Positions 10,002 to 22,714 of a stretch of 64,000 nt of DNA are shown here, in pieces; the stretch's first letter is position 1, and each line of letters starts with the position of its first letter. The notes under the pieces are model-generated. The model did no database searches and was not told the DNA's origin. It saw only the letters and a list, made by a program, of their open reading frames with translations. The stretch is taken from assembly GCA_027257055.1 (NCBI GenBank), contig JAPVLO010000886.1, positions 1 to 64,000 on the forward strand, given 5' to 3'. Made by a program: the position numbers and the translations under genes. The stretch comes from Cephalopachus bancanus. Taxonomy: Eukaryota > Chordata > Mammalia > Primates > Tarsiidae.

Positions 10002-13000
10002 ATGATAGGGATGAACTCTCACATTTCAATAATTAGCCTGAACGTGAATAGACTAAATACACCACTGAAAAGACATAGAATGGCAAAATGGATAAACTAT
10101 CACCAGGGAACAATATACTGCCTTCAAGAGACCCATCTCACTAGGTAGGACATGCACAGACTCAAAGTAAGACAATGGGAAACAAATTTTCAAGCGAATG
10201 GAACACAAAAGAAAGGAGGAGTCACGATCCTAATTTCAGACAAAATACCATTTAAGCTATCAAAAATTAAAAAAGATACAGAGAGCCACTACATAATGAT
10301 AAAAGGTTCACTCCATCAACAAGAAGTATCTATCCTAAACATATATGCCCCCAACATAGGTGTAGTAACTTTTATAAAGCAACTCCTAGGAAAACTAAAG
10401 AAAGATATTGACTCTAACACCATCATAACTAGGGACTTTAATACCCCACTCACAACCCTAGACAGATCATCGGGACAAAAAATCAGCAATGAGATCAGGA
10501 ACCTCAATGTGACTCTGGACCAAATGGACTTAATTGATACCGACAGAACACTCCATCCAAAGACCAAAGAATACACATTCTACTCATCACTGCATGGAAT
10601 GTATTCCAAGATCGACCACATAATTGGCCATAAATCAAGCATAAGCAAATTTGAAAGGACCAAAATTCTACCATGCACCTTCTCGGACCCCAGTGAAATA
10701 AAAATAATCATTAATACCAACAATGTCCCCAAAACCCACAAAGACATGGTCACTAAACAGCATGATGCTAAACAACTCCTGGGTCAATGATGAAATCAAA
10801 ACAGAGATCAAAAGATACCTGGAAACAAATGAGAATGAAGAAACATCTTACTAAAATATCTGGGATGCCTTAAAAGCTGTAGTAAGAGGGGAATTTATAT
10901 TCCTGCAAACACACATGAAGAAAATGGAAGGAGCACAAAATAACTGCCTAACAAGCCACCTAAGGAAACTGGAAAAACAAGACCACAAAAACCCTAATTT
11001 CAGCAAAAGAATCAGGATCAACAAAATAAAAGTCCAAATCCAGGACATAGAAGACAAAAAGAAAATACAAAAAATCAATGAAACAAAAAGCTGGTTCTTC
11101 AAAAGGATAAACAAGATCATTGGTCCCCTAGCTAGACTGACCAAGAAAAAAAGAGAAAAAACCCAAATAAGCACAATCAGAAACACAAAAGATGAAGTCA
11201 CATCTGACCCTGAAGAAATACAAAAGATCATCAGAGACTACTATGTACACTTGTATGGAAACAAACTTGGAAACTTCAAGGAAACGGACGGCTTTCTGTC
11301 ATCACACAACCTACCTAGGTTGAAACAAGAAGAAATTAAGCCTCTAAATAGACCAACAACAATAAAGGAAATTGACTATGTAATAAAAAATACCTACAAA
11401 AAAAAAGCTCTGAACCAGATGGCTTTCCAGCAGAATTCTATAAGACATTTAAGGAGGAACTGATTCCAATCCTACTGAAGCTATTTCAGGTGATTGAGAA
11501 GGATGGAATCTTCCCCAAATCATTTTATGAAGCTAACATCACATTGATACCCAAGCCAGGTAAAGATCCAACAAAAAAAGAGAACTACAGGCCAATATCT
11601 TTGATGAACATAAATGCTAAAATTCTCAACAAGATTCTAGTAAATTGGATTCAACAACACATCTCAAAAATCATCCATTATGACCAAGTAGGCTTCATCC
11701 CTCAGATGCAGGGCTGGTTCAACATTCTTAAAACAATAAATGTAATTAAATACATCAACAGATGTCAAAACAAAAACCACATGATTATATCATTAGATGC
11801 AGAAAAAGCTTTTGATAAAATCCAGCACCCCTTCTTGATAAAAACCCTTTTACATCTAGGCATTCAGGGAACATACCTCAAAGTAGTAAAAGCCATCTAC
11901 GAGAAACCCACAGCCAGCATACTCCTAAACAGACAAAAATTGGAACCATTTCCACTGAAAACTGGAACAAGACAAGGGTGCCCACTCTCACCCCTCCTGT
12001 TCAATATAGTATTGGAAGTACTGACTAGAGCAATCAGAGAAGAGAAGGCAGTCAGGGGTATCCAAATAGGAAAAGAGGAAATGAAACTATCTCTCTTTGC
12101 AGATGACCTTGAAAACCCAAGAGAATCTGTCAAAAACCTCCTTACACTGATAAAGGCCTTCGGCAAAGTCTCAGGATATAAAATAAATGTGCAAAAGACA
12201 ATCGCATTTCTTCACACAAATAATAAACAAAGAGAAACCCAAATATGAAGCACATTTCCATTCACAATAGCCACAAAAAAACGAAATACCTTGGCATCTT
12301 CCTAACCAGAGATGTGAAAGACCTTTACAATGAAAACTACAAAACTCTGCTCAACGAAATCAAGGATGAAACAAACAAGTGGAAAATTATCCTATGCTCA
12401 TGGATTGGAAGAATCAGCCTTGTGAAGATGTCCATCTTACCTAAGGCAATCTACAGATTCAATGCAATACCTATCAAATTACCAGCAGCATTCTTCTCAG
12501 ACCTAGAAAAAACAACACAGGAATTCATATGGAAACACAAACAACCAAGAATAGCCAGAACAATCCTCAGCAAAAACCCAAAAAAAACCCAAAAAACAAA
12601 GCAGGTGGTATCATATTGCCAGACTTCAAACTTTACTATAAAGCTACAATCATCAAAACAGCTTGGTATTGGTATAGGAACAGGCATATAGATCAATGGA
12701 ATAGAATTGAGATTCCAGAAGCAAAACCTCAATTTCTCAATCAACTCATCTTCAACAAAGCCTCTACCACCTACCACTGGGGAGAGGAGAACCTATTCAG
12801 TAAATGGTGCTGGGAAAACTGGCTGACCACATACAGAAGATTGAAACAGGACCCCTTTCTATCCCCATACACAAAGATTAACTCCAAATGGATAAGGGAC
12901 CTAAATGTAAAAACTCAAACCATAAGAACCTTAGAAAATGAAGGACATACTCTCATGGAAATTGGAACTGGCATCCAATTCCTGAACAAAACTCGAAACC

Positions 13001-13816
13001 CACAGGCCATAAGGGATAAGACAGACAAGTGGAACCTCATTAAACTGACAAGCTTCTGCAAAGCCAAAGAAACCATCAAGAAAGCAGGGAGACAGCCTAC
13101 AGACTGGGAAAAAGTATTTGCCAACTCCAGATCTGACAAAGGCTTAACGTCTTGGATCTACAAGGAACTCAAACGTGCTGAAAAGAAAAATACAAACAAC
13201 CCCATTATAAAATGGGCAAAAGATACGAACAGACACTTCACAAAGGAAGACATCCGAGCAGCCAACATACACATGAAGAAATGCTCAACCTTACTAATCA
13301 TCAGGGAGATGCAAATCAAAACCACACTGAGATACCACCTAACTCCAGTCAGAATGGCAATTATCAATAACTCAGAAAATAATAGTTGTTGGAGAGGGTG
13401 TGGTGAAAGGGAATACTTCTACACTGTTGGTGGGAATGTAAACTAGTGCAGCCTCTGTGGAAAGCAGTGTGGTGATTCCTAAAAGCTCTAAACATCAACC
13501 TCCCATATGAGCCTGCAATCTCCCTACTGGGAATATACCCTGAAGAACTCAAATCACTCTGTAAAAAAGATACCTGCAAACGAATGTTTATCGGAGCATT
13601 GTTCACAATACCAAGAACCTGGAACAAACCATGCTGCCCATCAAAAGAGGACTGGATTAAAAAATATGGTACATATACACAATGGAATAGTATGCAGCCA
13701 TAAAAAAGAACAAAATCATGAATTTCACAGCAACCTGGATGGAGCTGGAGTCTATAATACTGAGTGACCTCTCACAGAAACAAAGATCTGAATATCACAT
13801 ATTCTCACTCATATAG
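10002..13816 (+). pseudogene. L1 A ORF2 (endonuclease/reverse transcriptase), broken
   Basis: ORF2p nicks target DNA and primes reverse transcription there. The start M-I-G-M-N-S-H-I-S is the L1 form, and the span (3815 bp, about 1271 codons) is close to human ORF2 (1275). The endonuclease (10002 to about 10720) has Q-E-T-H-L and N-I-Y-A-P-N, but the usual GDFN block is RDFN. Reverse transcriptase motifs follow: P-G-K-D at 11551ff, [10 protein letters not shown] near 11795, and [12 protein letters not shown] near 11975. F-A-D-D (12096-12107) is followed by a 12-base deletion relative to L1 B. The Cys-rich C-terminal region is near 13380-13400. Stops are at 10146-10148, 10852-10854 and 12246-12248. 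Frameshifts occur near 10727, 11400, 12280, 12580 and 13420. Inactive. Confidence 0.95.
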
Positions 13817-14055
13817 TGGACCTTGATCATCCAACGCACTACCATGAGAAAATGACTGATAGGGGTGGGAAACTATGGGGGGAGGCAGATGGGACTAATG
13901 GTAGTAAACATCTGTCTGGGGACAGGGAGACACCTGTTATTAATAAGGGGGCCCGAATGAAGCCTATTTGTATACCTAAACCTGAACTGTACCCCACAAT
14001 ATCAAAATAAAAAATATTGATTAAAAATAAATAAATAAATAAAAAATAAAAAAAG
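13817..14055 (+). other. L1 A 3' UTR and A-rich tail
   Basis: Begins after the TAG at 13814-13816. It holds the purine-rich stretch typical of L1 3' UTRs (gggaaactatggggggaggc around 13867-13886), AATAAA at 14006-14011, and an A-rich tail degenerated into ATAA repeats. The antisense of this region is the 'gtggggtaca..' block found at every L1 3' end of this subfamily in the window. Confidence 0.85.
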
Positions 14056-14064
14056 ATAATGTGA

Positions 14065-16258
14065 GATGAAATGTTTTGGTAGTTAGATCAGAACAGGAGT
14101 AAATAATTCAAGATTTCATTTCTTGAACTGCTTTGATTTTAATACACTAAGTATATATTTTGCAGGTACAAAGGTATGAATGAGTGTCACAAAAGTATTA
14201 TAGTTAAAAAAAATCTCTAAACTAATTTTGATCTCACAATGAGATTTGATTATTCATAATTCAATTTGAATAAAGATGAAATCCTAAAGCAAACAGTTTA
14301 TCTAATAGTTATTTATTTTTTAATTGTAGGTTTTTGTAATAAGAATATCTGTGAATATTTCCTATGCGATCCATTAATATTTAGTAGTCAAAATTAAGAA
14401 ATATTCTCCATAAATATCCTAAAATATTTTAAAATGCTAAATTATTATATTAAAATTACTATGAAGAATAATGTCACATTCTTCTATACACAGTCAGAAA
14501 TCTTTGCTTTGAATGGATTATTAACTAAATATATTTACTTTTATTAAATATATGTATTTATGTTAGTAGAAAATTAATGTTTTAAATGAATACATGTTTT
14601 TGAAGATTTCTATAAAACAAATATATGACTCAAATGAAAACGTATTCTTTACAAAATCTACCATTTCTGAGTATAAAAACTTGATACTTTTCTTCTAATG
14701 TACACCTATCAATAAATTCTATAGTAAAGTATACGTAATTTTCTTTCAGTGAATCGCATTTAGTTACTGAGTAGTCACTTCCAAATACACACAAATCTTC
14801 CTTCTGTTTGAAGGAAGATTATAGTTCAGGAAGCTATAAAGTTGTTGCTTATTTTTTAAGAGCACAGGTCAGTGATTTTCAGTTAGGTGATTTTCAGTTA
14901 TTTGTAGATAACTTACAGATAATTGTGCATTTTTCATATATGAGATATTTGTATGTTGTTATTGAAGAACAATGCCCTAGCTTTCTTCTTGAAAGGGATG
15001 ATACTTGTATGTGGTTTATAAGTGAGGGAGAAATTTTTTAGAAATTAAATATTGCCTCCTTTGGCATTACTGGCATGTAAAAACACCAGCACTTAACAAC
15101 ATGCAAAATTTCTTTAACATATTTTAATTCTTTTGGTTTTGTTTCTATTGAAGTTTCATTGAAATTTCTTCAATTAGTGGTTGTTGCTCTATTTATTCCC
15201 TGTCAGTTCAAGCAAGTAGTGATTGGATAAAATGTAGAAAATTGGTCTATAAATTATTGAGTCTATACGTCTATACATAACTGAGGACCTAAAAAATCTG
15301 TAGCAGATTGTCAGTGTTGTGATCCCATAAGGTCCATAATTTCTAAAATACTTCAATGCTAATGTTAAGGAATAAACACTTTGATAAATAAATACACTGA
15401 TATACTCTTTGCTTTTCATGATCAGTACTAAATGATCTTTGCCTTTCAAGCTTTCATGGGCCATTGGTCCATAGTGATGGAGCTAAAACCAGGAGCTAGA
15501 AAAAAGAAAATGAATGTATGCAGAAAGATAATGCCCTGGTTGCTATAATTTATAAGTGAATGTTCACTGTCTGAAAATAAGCCTTCACAGAAAGAGTAAG
15601 TTGTCATTTTATCAAAGTGACATATAATCCCCACAGAAGTTCAATCATATACAAATCCTAATATATAATTTTAACTTGCCTTTAAATGGTTTGAGCTTCA
15701 CTGACAAACATATTATCATAGGCATAACTTTCTTGAGGTTTAACATAGCAGTATTAATGAATTAGGTATAATCTTGCATTTATAGATGATTGATAGAGTT
15801 AATGAGAAAAATTCCGACTTATTTATAATCTTGCAAGGCTGAAGCACTCAGGAATCTATTTGTTCAACTTGTCAATTTACTGTAAGTATGTTTTTGAAAT
15901 TCCTAAGGATATAATCTAGTTGCCTGGCAATGGATTGTAGTGAAATTCATTTAAAGTTTGTTGAACATGGGAAGGATGTAATTTATTTAAATCCCTCACT
16001 TATTAAATCAGGATTTGACTTTTGAAAATATTTTTTTTTCCAACTAATGAAATGGACGTGAAACGAATTAGCAAAATCTCTATAGACTTGTGACAAAGTA
16101 ATTCTGATGACTATGTTGTCTACTAAATTTTCCATTGATAGGTGCTGACGGCTGAATATATTCACCATTGTTTAGGGGATTTTTTCATTTTAATTTATTT
16201 TTCAGAAAGATATTTAGCTTTAAATACTTTATAGTTTTGCCAACGTTTCCCTTACCAG
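14065..16258. other. Unique-looking A+T-rich DNA
   Basis: No recognised repeat or gene. The short open frames at 14808-15041 and 15189-15634 have no family motif and no supporting splice or promoter context. Confidence 0.45.
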
Positions 16259-16329
16259 ATAATGAGAGAATGTATCTGCATATTTAATGGCAAATAATGA
16301 GATAATATATCTGCATATTTAATAGGCAT
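16259..16329 (+). repeat. 35-bp tandem duplication
   Basis: Two adjacent copies of a unit containing tatctgcatatttaat (16272-16287 and 16307-16322) with flanking ataatgaga blocks. Divergence between the two is low. Confidence 0.75.
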
Positions 16330-16489
16330 ACATAGTTACAAAAAGTTTACAAAAGAGCTTCTGAATTCTTAGTAAATAATAATTACATAGTTAATAGAAG
16401 TTAGAATTTTTCCATGACTGTATTATATTGATAAGTAAGCACAGACTTTGGAAATAAATGTATGACAGTGAAAATTTGTTTTTTTCTTT

Positions 16490-16955
16490 TAATTTTTTTA
16501 TTTTAAAGACGTGGGATACAATTCAGGGTTCAGTATACAAATGTTCATTATGCAGGTACCTTTGTTGATGAGGTGTTCCCCCCCTTCCCCCGGCAGATTC
16601 CCACTATTGCCAATCCCACCTCCCTTTCCCCCAATGGCAGTTCCTGCCTACTGCCAATCTTTTTCTTATAGTATTATGATAATTGTTCAAGGTCTGCTTA
16701 TGAATAAGAACATGTGATACTCAGTTCTTTGTTTCTGTGAAAGATCGCTCAGTATGATAGACTCTAAGTCCATCCAGGTTGCTGTGAAGTTCGTGATTTT
16801 GTTCTTCTTTATGGCTACATAATATTCCATTGTGTATATGTACCACATTTTTTATATAGTCCTCTTTCAATGGACAGCACGGTTGTTTCCATGTTCTCAC
16901 TATTGTGAACAATGCTGCAATAAACATGCATATGCAGGTATCTTTTTCATAATTT
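16490..16955 (-). mobile_element. 5'-truncated L1, same subfamily as A and B
   Basis: The + strand reads antisense through the 3'UTR (gtgggatacaattcagg, then a C/T-rich stretch) and ORF2 C terminus, ending near the 'caataaacatgcatatgcagg' block at about 16918-16940. It matches the last ~450 bases of the longer L1s. A T-run lies at its left (3') side. Confidence 0.85.
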
Positions 16956-17099
16956 TTTTTTAAATTGTAAAAATTTAACATCTGACTTTGTCTTTTTATA
17001 TTTAACATTTTTGTTTGTTTGTTTTATGTATGTTATTCACCTGCTCAAAGCCATGTTTGCATCTGTTTTTCTGAGACCTTTTTTTTAAAGATAAGGTTA

Positions 17100-17435
17100 C
17101 AAAGAGGCTGTTTTTATTTTAAAGTTGTGGGTATAAGTCAGAATTATGTACATAAGTGGTTTAGGTACAGGTGAAGTTTTGGGCCTCTCACTGGACCTAA
17201 CTTCTCCTTTGGATCAGGCACCCTTATTGATGTTATGGGCTTAGTCCCCTCCCCTGGCATTGTCCCACTATTGCCAATCCCTTTTTTGTAGTATTATGAT
17301 AGGTGTTCAGAGTCCACTTAAGAATGAGAACATGAGGTACTCAGATCTTTGTTTCTGTGATAGATCACTGAATATGATAGACTCGAAATCCATCCAAGAT
17401 GCTGTGAAATCCATAATTTTGTGCTCCCTGAGGGC
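17100..17435 (-). mobile_element. Second 5'-truncated L1 3' end
   Basis: Antisense L1 3'UTR and ORF2 C terminus again ('ttattttaaagttgtggg' to 'ccataattttgtgctcc'), more diverged than the neighbour at 16490-16955 and in the same orientation. The two may be independent insertions or an old local duplication. Confidence 0.8.
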
Positions 17436-17439
17436 TGAC

Positions 17440-17890
17440 TTCTGAGATTTCAATTATTAAAATATACAGTGTGATCCCTACAAATCTATGGTCAAGACCA
17501 AACTCATAAATTGTTGTTATTACAAAAAATATCTTAAGACTTTGTAAACAGTTGCTACTACACTGTTTTCTGATTAATGTAGTACAATGGAGCTAAAAGT
17601 CAAAACAATAGGTATAAAAATGAATTTTTTAAGAAATCCTTTATTTGCATTAAATAAAGTGCATATGTAACCATATCCATATGGCTATGTGTTCTCAGCC
17701 TTCTTATACCCATTACTTCTTTCACAAAATTATAGAATTAATTCCTAGGGAGAAGGCCATATTCTTCCTAAACTCATAATTAGCTATTACCAGGAAAGTT
17801 AAGCTTTAAATTAAATCTTGATAAAGTTGATAATGATCTTTCTAAAATGATAACATAGACTTCATTCTCTATCCTTATGCTCTAATAAAT
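17440..17890. other. No recognised feature
   Basis: No supported frame, RNA or repeat. Confidence 0.45.
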
Positions 17891-17894
17891 GAAT

Positions 17895-18060
17895 TAGGCA
17901 CAAATATAGATTTCAAGAAGTTTACTCTAGAAGCTCTGGGGAATAGAGAGATGAATGACACCTGGTGCTTGCCCTTAGGGAGCTCATAGTCAAATTAGGG
18001 GAGATAAGAACTATACACAGATAATTATAATTATAATTTAAGGAGGAAACTGATTGAATC
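17895..18060. repeat. Possible L2/MIR-age relic
   Basis: The text around 'gatgaatgacacctggtgcttgcc', 'gggagctcatagtcaaatt' recalls the old mammalian LINE2-type 3' block ('ggagctcacagtctagt'). The match is short and weak. Confidence 0.4.
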
Positions 18061-19828
18061 CAGAAAGAAGATACAGATTCTGAGCCATGAGAGACCACAG
18101 GATGGAGAATTCTATTCAGACAGGAGAAAGATTTCTAGTGCAGGTGGAGCTTGAGTAAATTGGTAAAAGATCAAGTTCAGGTTTGTGTGTCATCAGAAAA
18201 AAATGGTAAATGGTGTTTCAGAAGTAAGAAGAGGATTACTAAAAGCACAAACACAGGGATTCTCTGCTGTGCATGAATACACATTGAATAGTTCAGTTTT
18301 GGAGGGTTAAATGTAAGAAACAGAGCTGTTGGAAGGAAATTTGAAATGTTGGGTTTGACACTTGGTTGCCAAAAGAACTCAGTCATCATTTATGATTTTG
18401 AAGCTGGAGAGAGTCAGAATAATACTGCTGAAAGCTTATTTTGGCAGGGGTTCCAGTAAATAATCTGCCTTTTATATGCTTCACTATATTTCTAACCACT
18501 GCTACTAACGATACACTAACAGTAGTGTGCTGGAGTCAACTAGTATCTGCTTGTGAGAGCCAATAGTGCACATCTATTTTCAGGTCCATCCAGTGATATT
18601 ATTTTGTTAGCTTGAAATAGGTGATAGTGGGTCACAGAATTGGCAAAGCCTACAATAGGGTGTTTTTCACCCTTTCTGAGAACTAGTCATTAAGTTTTTA
18701 CCAGTACACCACTGGATGGTCAAAACGCTCCATGTGTTAGTCACTACTGGTGGTTTTGAAGCATGAAGATTTTAATTCTTGTTAGAACTTTCAAATTGGT
18801 AACAAACCTTTGACAGAAAGTAGGAATATTATCACTTTTGTTTTAATATAAAAGGGAAATGTTAATGTACCAAACACAGAATTATAGTTTCATTCTCTAA
18901 GTAAATAAAGACCTTGAGAAATTTAAACTTTGGAAAGCACCCTCAATTCCTTAGAGAAAGTTAAATGAAATACTATGATTGTTTTCTTATGCTTGATATT
19001 GGTACTGTTATAGATTATTTTTGTTTCTCCAGATGTTCTGTGTTGATTGATCCAAACAAAATAAGTATGACAGGAATGCCAAGGAAAAGAAGGACTAGTT
19101 TTTCTTTTCTGAGAGGATCAAATGAACAACATAAATGCCTAGAGAATTGCTAAAAAGACAATGCAATTTTTTCATTAACTATTTTACTTAAAATAGCATC
19201 ATATTTATAGAAGACCCATGTTGGAGTCAATTTTAGCAAAACATAACCATTACTATTAGAAATACAAAAGCTTAAAAAATTCTTGATTCAAATGTATTCT
19301 TAAGTATAGTTGCCTCCAACATACTTTCCCATGGGATTAAGTGTTGTTATATACACATTTAAACTTATACAACTTTTTCAGCTCACAAAATTAAATTAAG
19401 ATAAAACAATAAGAAAAGGAACACTATACATATCCATCTACACATACACATGCATACATGCAGAAAAATAAATCTAAAGCAGAAAAAAGGCAAAGGGCAA
19501 TAATTTATTTTCTCTTTTCGAGGGTATATCTTGAGAGTAGTAAGATATTTTTGCAATGATATGCATTTTAACTGTGTTTAAACATACACTATCTCCTTTG
19601 CATGATACATCCTCTGTTATAATGTGAAGTATAAACGATTATAGCAATAATGTTGTGCAATTTATATTTGACGATAGTTTATGTTTTATTTTTATAATCC
19701 TTGAAACTTGAACATTTTTTCCCTCTGTTTTCTATGGATTTAACCTGTAAAAACTAGAATTCCAAACTGATCATCTTCTTTATGTCTTGATTGATATTGT
19801 TTTATACTTAGGGACTCAGTCAGCTCTT
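18061..19828. other. Unique-looking A+T-rich DNA
   Basis: No recognised repeat. Short open frames (for example 18965-19153) lack any recognisable motif. Confidence 0.45.
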
Positions 19829-19848
19829 TGTGTGTGTGTGTGTGTGTG
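19829..19848. repeat. (GT)n microsatellite at SINE tail
   Basis: Ten or so TG dinucleotides in the position of the SINE poly-T (antisense A-tail), which suggests conversion of the tail into a microsatellite. Confidence 0.85.
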
Positions 19849-20120
19849 GTTGGAGTCTCACTCTGTCGCCCAGACTGGAGTGCAGTGGCCGCTCCCGGCC
19901 ACCGCAGCCTCGACCCGCTGGGCTCCAGTGATCCTTCCGCCTCAGCCTTCCGAGTAGCCGGAATTACAGGCGCGTGCTACCACGCCTGGCTGATTTTTTG
20001 ATTTGTTGTAGAGATGAGTTCTCGCTGCCCAGGCGGGTCTCGAACCCGCGGGCTCAGGCAGTCCACTCACCTCAGCCTCCCAAAGGCGCGGGATTACAGG
20101 GTGAGCCACTGAGCCCGGCT
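19849..20120 (-). mobile_element. Alu-type dimeric SINE
   Basis: Antisense 7SL-derived dimer: 'ggagtctcactctgtcgccc', right arm, 'ggtcttgctgccca'-like region, left arm ending 'ctgagcccggct'. CpG-rich, hence relatively young. It belongs to the lineage-specific subfamily with the strengthened right-arm hairpin (gtggccgctcccggccac). Confidence 0.95.
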
Positions 20121-21710
20121 TCTTTTTAATAATCAATACATTTAACATGACTTTGTTCTTTAGGTACTTTAACTTTGACTTTTTGCTTAACTGTATTTTT
20201 ACTTTGTCTGGGATGGGATGCTATTGTGTATATTGAAAACTGACATATAGAGCAGTTTATCCTAAACAATATATTTATGGCTTACATTTTCAGGTTATGT
20301 AGGGAGAGGCGAACAGCATTTTCTGGATTTTTGTTGTTGCTGTTTTCAAGAAGTCAGAGTAAACAGTTTCCACCATCTTCTCATCTTTCAGTCAGAAATT
20401 TAAAGTCCATTATGGTTAGAATATAGAGACAGATTTTTTGAAGTATAATTTAAGAACATGCACACAATGTATTTTAAAGTATTGAGAAGGTTTTAACACC
20501 TCAGAAAAAAAGCAAGCATTATCCAGCTCAATAAATTGTCAAAATTAAAGGAGTTCTATGCACAAGAGTTACTTTGGGTTACCCACTCCTTTTGTAGATG
20601 GGCCCTAAGTGCACAATGAGAACTGCATGGGAGGGAAAAGACTATTTGCATTCAGATGTCTGGGAAGGAAAGAATACTTGCTGGCAACTTTTTTGAGGTC
20701 AGACTAAACTAATGTCATTCATATCAGCATCAGAAGCAGATTCTTAGTTATATGCTATGCTTGTGGATGCCTTAAAATGCAGAACTTTCAGAAGAAATGA
20801 CCGAGAGTTTGATTTGCTGAGATTTGGAAGAGACACATGATCTTCTGAGAGCACGCTATTTCAAAAGACAAATAATTATTGCTTTCTAAATGATATAAAA
20901 CTTTTTTTTTCAAGGAAAACAAAAGCTTTCTCTCTCTGCTTCAATGTCTATATTCTCACTTTGGTTATGTTCAAAGTGTCCTTTTTCTCAAATACTCATT
21001 CTTTAAAACTTTCAAACTAGAGGATCTCCATTTTATAGACTACTGCTCAAAGTAAATGAAATTAGAAAGTCCTTTTTTTGGAGAACAAGTTATCTAATTT
21101 CAATGAATAAATGCAAGGCACCTGACATTGGTAAGCCAGATAATAAATTAACAAATAATTCAAAACAATTATATTAATTACTAAAATATAATTATACTCT
21201 GTTTTGTTTGCAGAGTTACTTATCCAAAGAAGCTAAATTTGTCAAAAGGCCTGACTTTTAATTAGAAAATATTATTATTTTAAGTGAAAATTAGCACTTT
21301 TTAAGTTAAAATTGTTATGTGCACAATATCTATTAGGAAATATTCTACTTTGGTAGTTCGTGATTTCACTTCAAGTACTGTTTTAAAGGTCTCCCATGAA
21401 ATTTAAGAAGATTAACTTAATTTCAATTTGGAAAAGCAATTGAAATTTCAGTTTTAGTAAGATTGAATTGAGTCTTTAAAGGATTCAAAGTGCATTTATT
21501 AGAAAAAAATCATTTGTAGATAAATAGGTATTTTATTAAAAATATTATTAATATTTTACATTTTCTAAAGTGATTGTATCTTTCTATGTTTAGTTATTGT
21601 AGCACTTTTATACTTTATTATACAAAATTAAGATTGCCCTTACATCAGTGATTGTTAGTGTAATTTCCAAATTTTACAAAATGGTTGGTTTTAAAATAGA
21701 GATCCTTATT
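20121..21710. other. Unique-looking A+T-rich DNA
   Basis: Nothing recognised apart from short homopolymers. Confidence 0.45.
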
Positions 21711-21722
21711 GAAATATCATAC

Positions 21723-22023
21723 CTAGCCAGGCTCGGTGGCTCAGCCTGTAATCCCGCGCCTTTGGGAGGCTGAGGTGAATGGATTGCCTGAGCCCGCGGG
21801 TTCGAGACCCACCTGGGCAGCGAGACCTCATCTCTACAATAAATCAAAAAATCAGCCGGGCATGGTAGCACATACCTGTAATTCCAGCTACTTGGAAGGC
21901 TGAGGCGGAAGGATCACCGGAGCCCAGCAGGTCGAGGCTGCGGTGGCCGGGAGTGGCCACTGCACTCCAGTCTGGGTGACAGAGTGAGTCTCCAACTCAA
22001 AAAAAAAAAAAAAAAAAAAGAAA
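21723..22023 (+). mobile_element. Alu-type dimeric SINE
   Basis: Full dimer with a T-to-A tail to 22023. It is flanked by a perfect 12-bp duplication gaaatatcatac at 21711-21722 and 22024-22035. Left arm begins agccaggctcggtggctcag; the B box region reads gggttcgagaccc. Confidence 0.97.
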
Positions 22024-22379
22024 GAAATATCATACATACCTATGTTTTCATGACCCAAAAAAGCAGTTATTCATTTTCTGTTATTTCAGATAGTGGTACA
22101 ACCTTAACTGTTGTAGTCCTAAGAAAATAAAATTACCTTTATTTCTTAGGAAAGCTGACATTCATATTTCCAGAAAAATATTTCAAGAGCATACAACTAC
22201 ATATTGATGTAAATTAAATAGATTTTTTTCTTGTATTTCAGATCATCTTATTGGCATGAATATGAAAGATGATGGAATAATTTCCCAACATAAATGTTGT
22301 AATTTACTGTAAGCATGTTTTTATGCATTGATCATTTATTCAGTATTCACTACAGAGTGCATTACATATACAGCACATT

Positions 22380-22693
22380 ATTGTTTGTTTTTTTTGTTTT
22401 TGTTTTTGTTTTTTTTTTGAGTTGGAGTCTCACTCTGTTGCCCAGACTGGAGTGCAGTGGCCACTCCTGGCCACCGCAGCCTCGACCTGCTGGGCTCCGG
22501 TGATCCTTCCACCTCAGCCTTCCGAGTAGCCGGAATTACAGGCATGCGCTACCACGCCCGGGTGATTTTTTTGATTTATTGTAGAGATGAGGTCACAGTG
22601 CCCAGGCGGGTCTCGAACCCATGGGCTCAGGCAATCCACTCACCTCAGCCTCCCAAAGGCGCGGGATTACAGGCTGAGCCACCGAACCCGGCT
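22380..22693 (-). mobile_element. Alu-type dimeric SINE
   Basis: Antisense dimer with a long T/G-rich tail on its left. The 11-bp duplication tacagcacatt occurs at 22369-22379 and 22694-22704. It lies 356 bp from the + strand SINE at 21723, forming an inverted pair. Confidence 0.97.
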
Positions 22694-22714
22694 TACAGCA
22701 CATTTTTTAAGGGT

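Larger units (their letters stand above)
8089..14055 (+). mobile_element. L1 retrotransposon A, nearly full length, inactive
   Basis: A complete LINE-1 layout: 5'UTR about 8089-9049, ORF1 9050-9928, spacer of 73 bp, ORF2 10002-13816, 3'UTR about 13817-14010, AATAAA at 14006-14011 and an A-rich tail with ATAAA repeats to about 14055. A degenerate duplication (aaaaaaggcaatgt before 8087, aaaaaaagataatgt near 14048-14062) may mark the insertion site. The 5' end is intact in length compared with L1 B of this window (29085-35018), so it arose by essentially full-length reverse transcription. Both ORFs are broken, so it cannot move by itself. The - strand L1 B is the same subfamily. Confidence 0.95.

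Noticed and set aside
17895..18060. Possible exon because of moderate GC and open stretch
   Set aside because: Similarity to old L2-type sequence is a simpler explanation, and no splice-site pair with coding phase was found.
19829..19848. Independent GT microsatellite
   Set aside because: It sits where the SINE tail should be and replaces the T-run, so it is better seen as a converted tail than as a separate locus.
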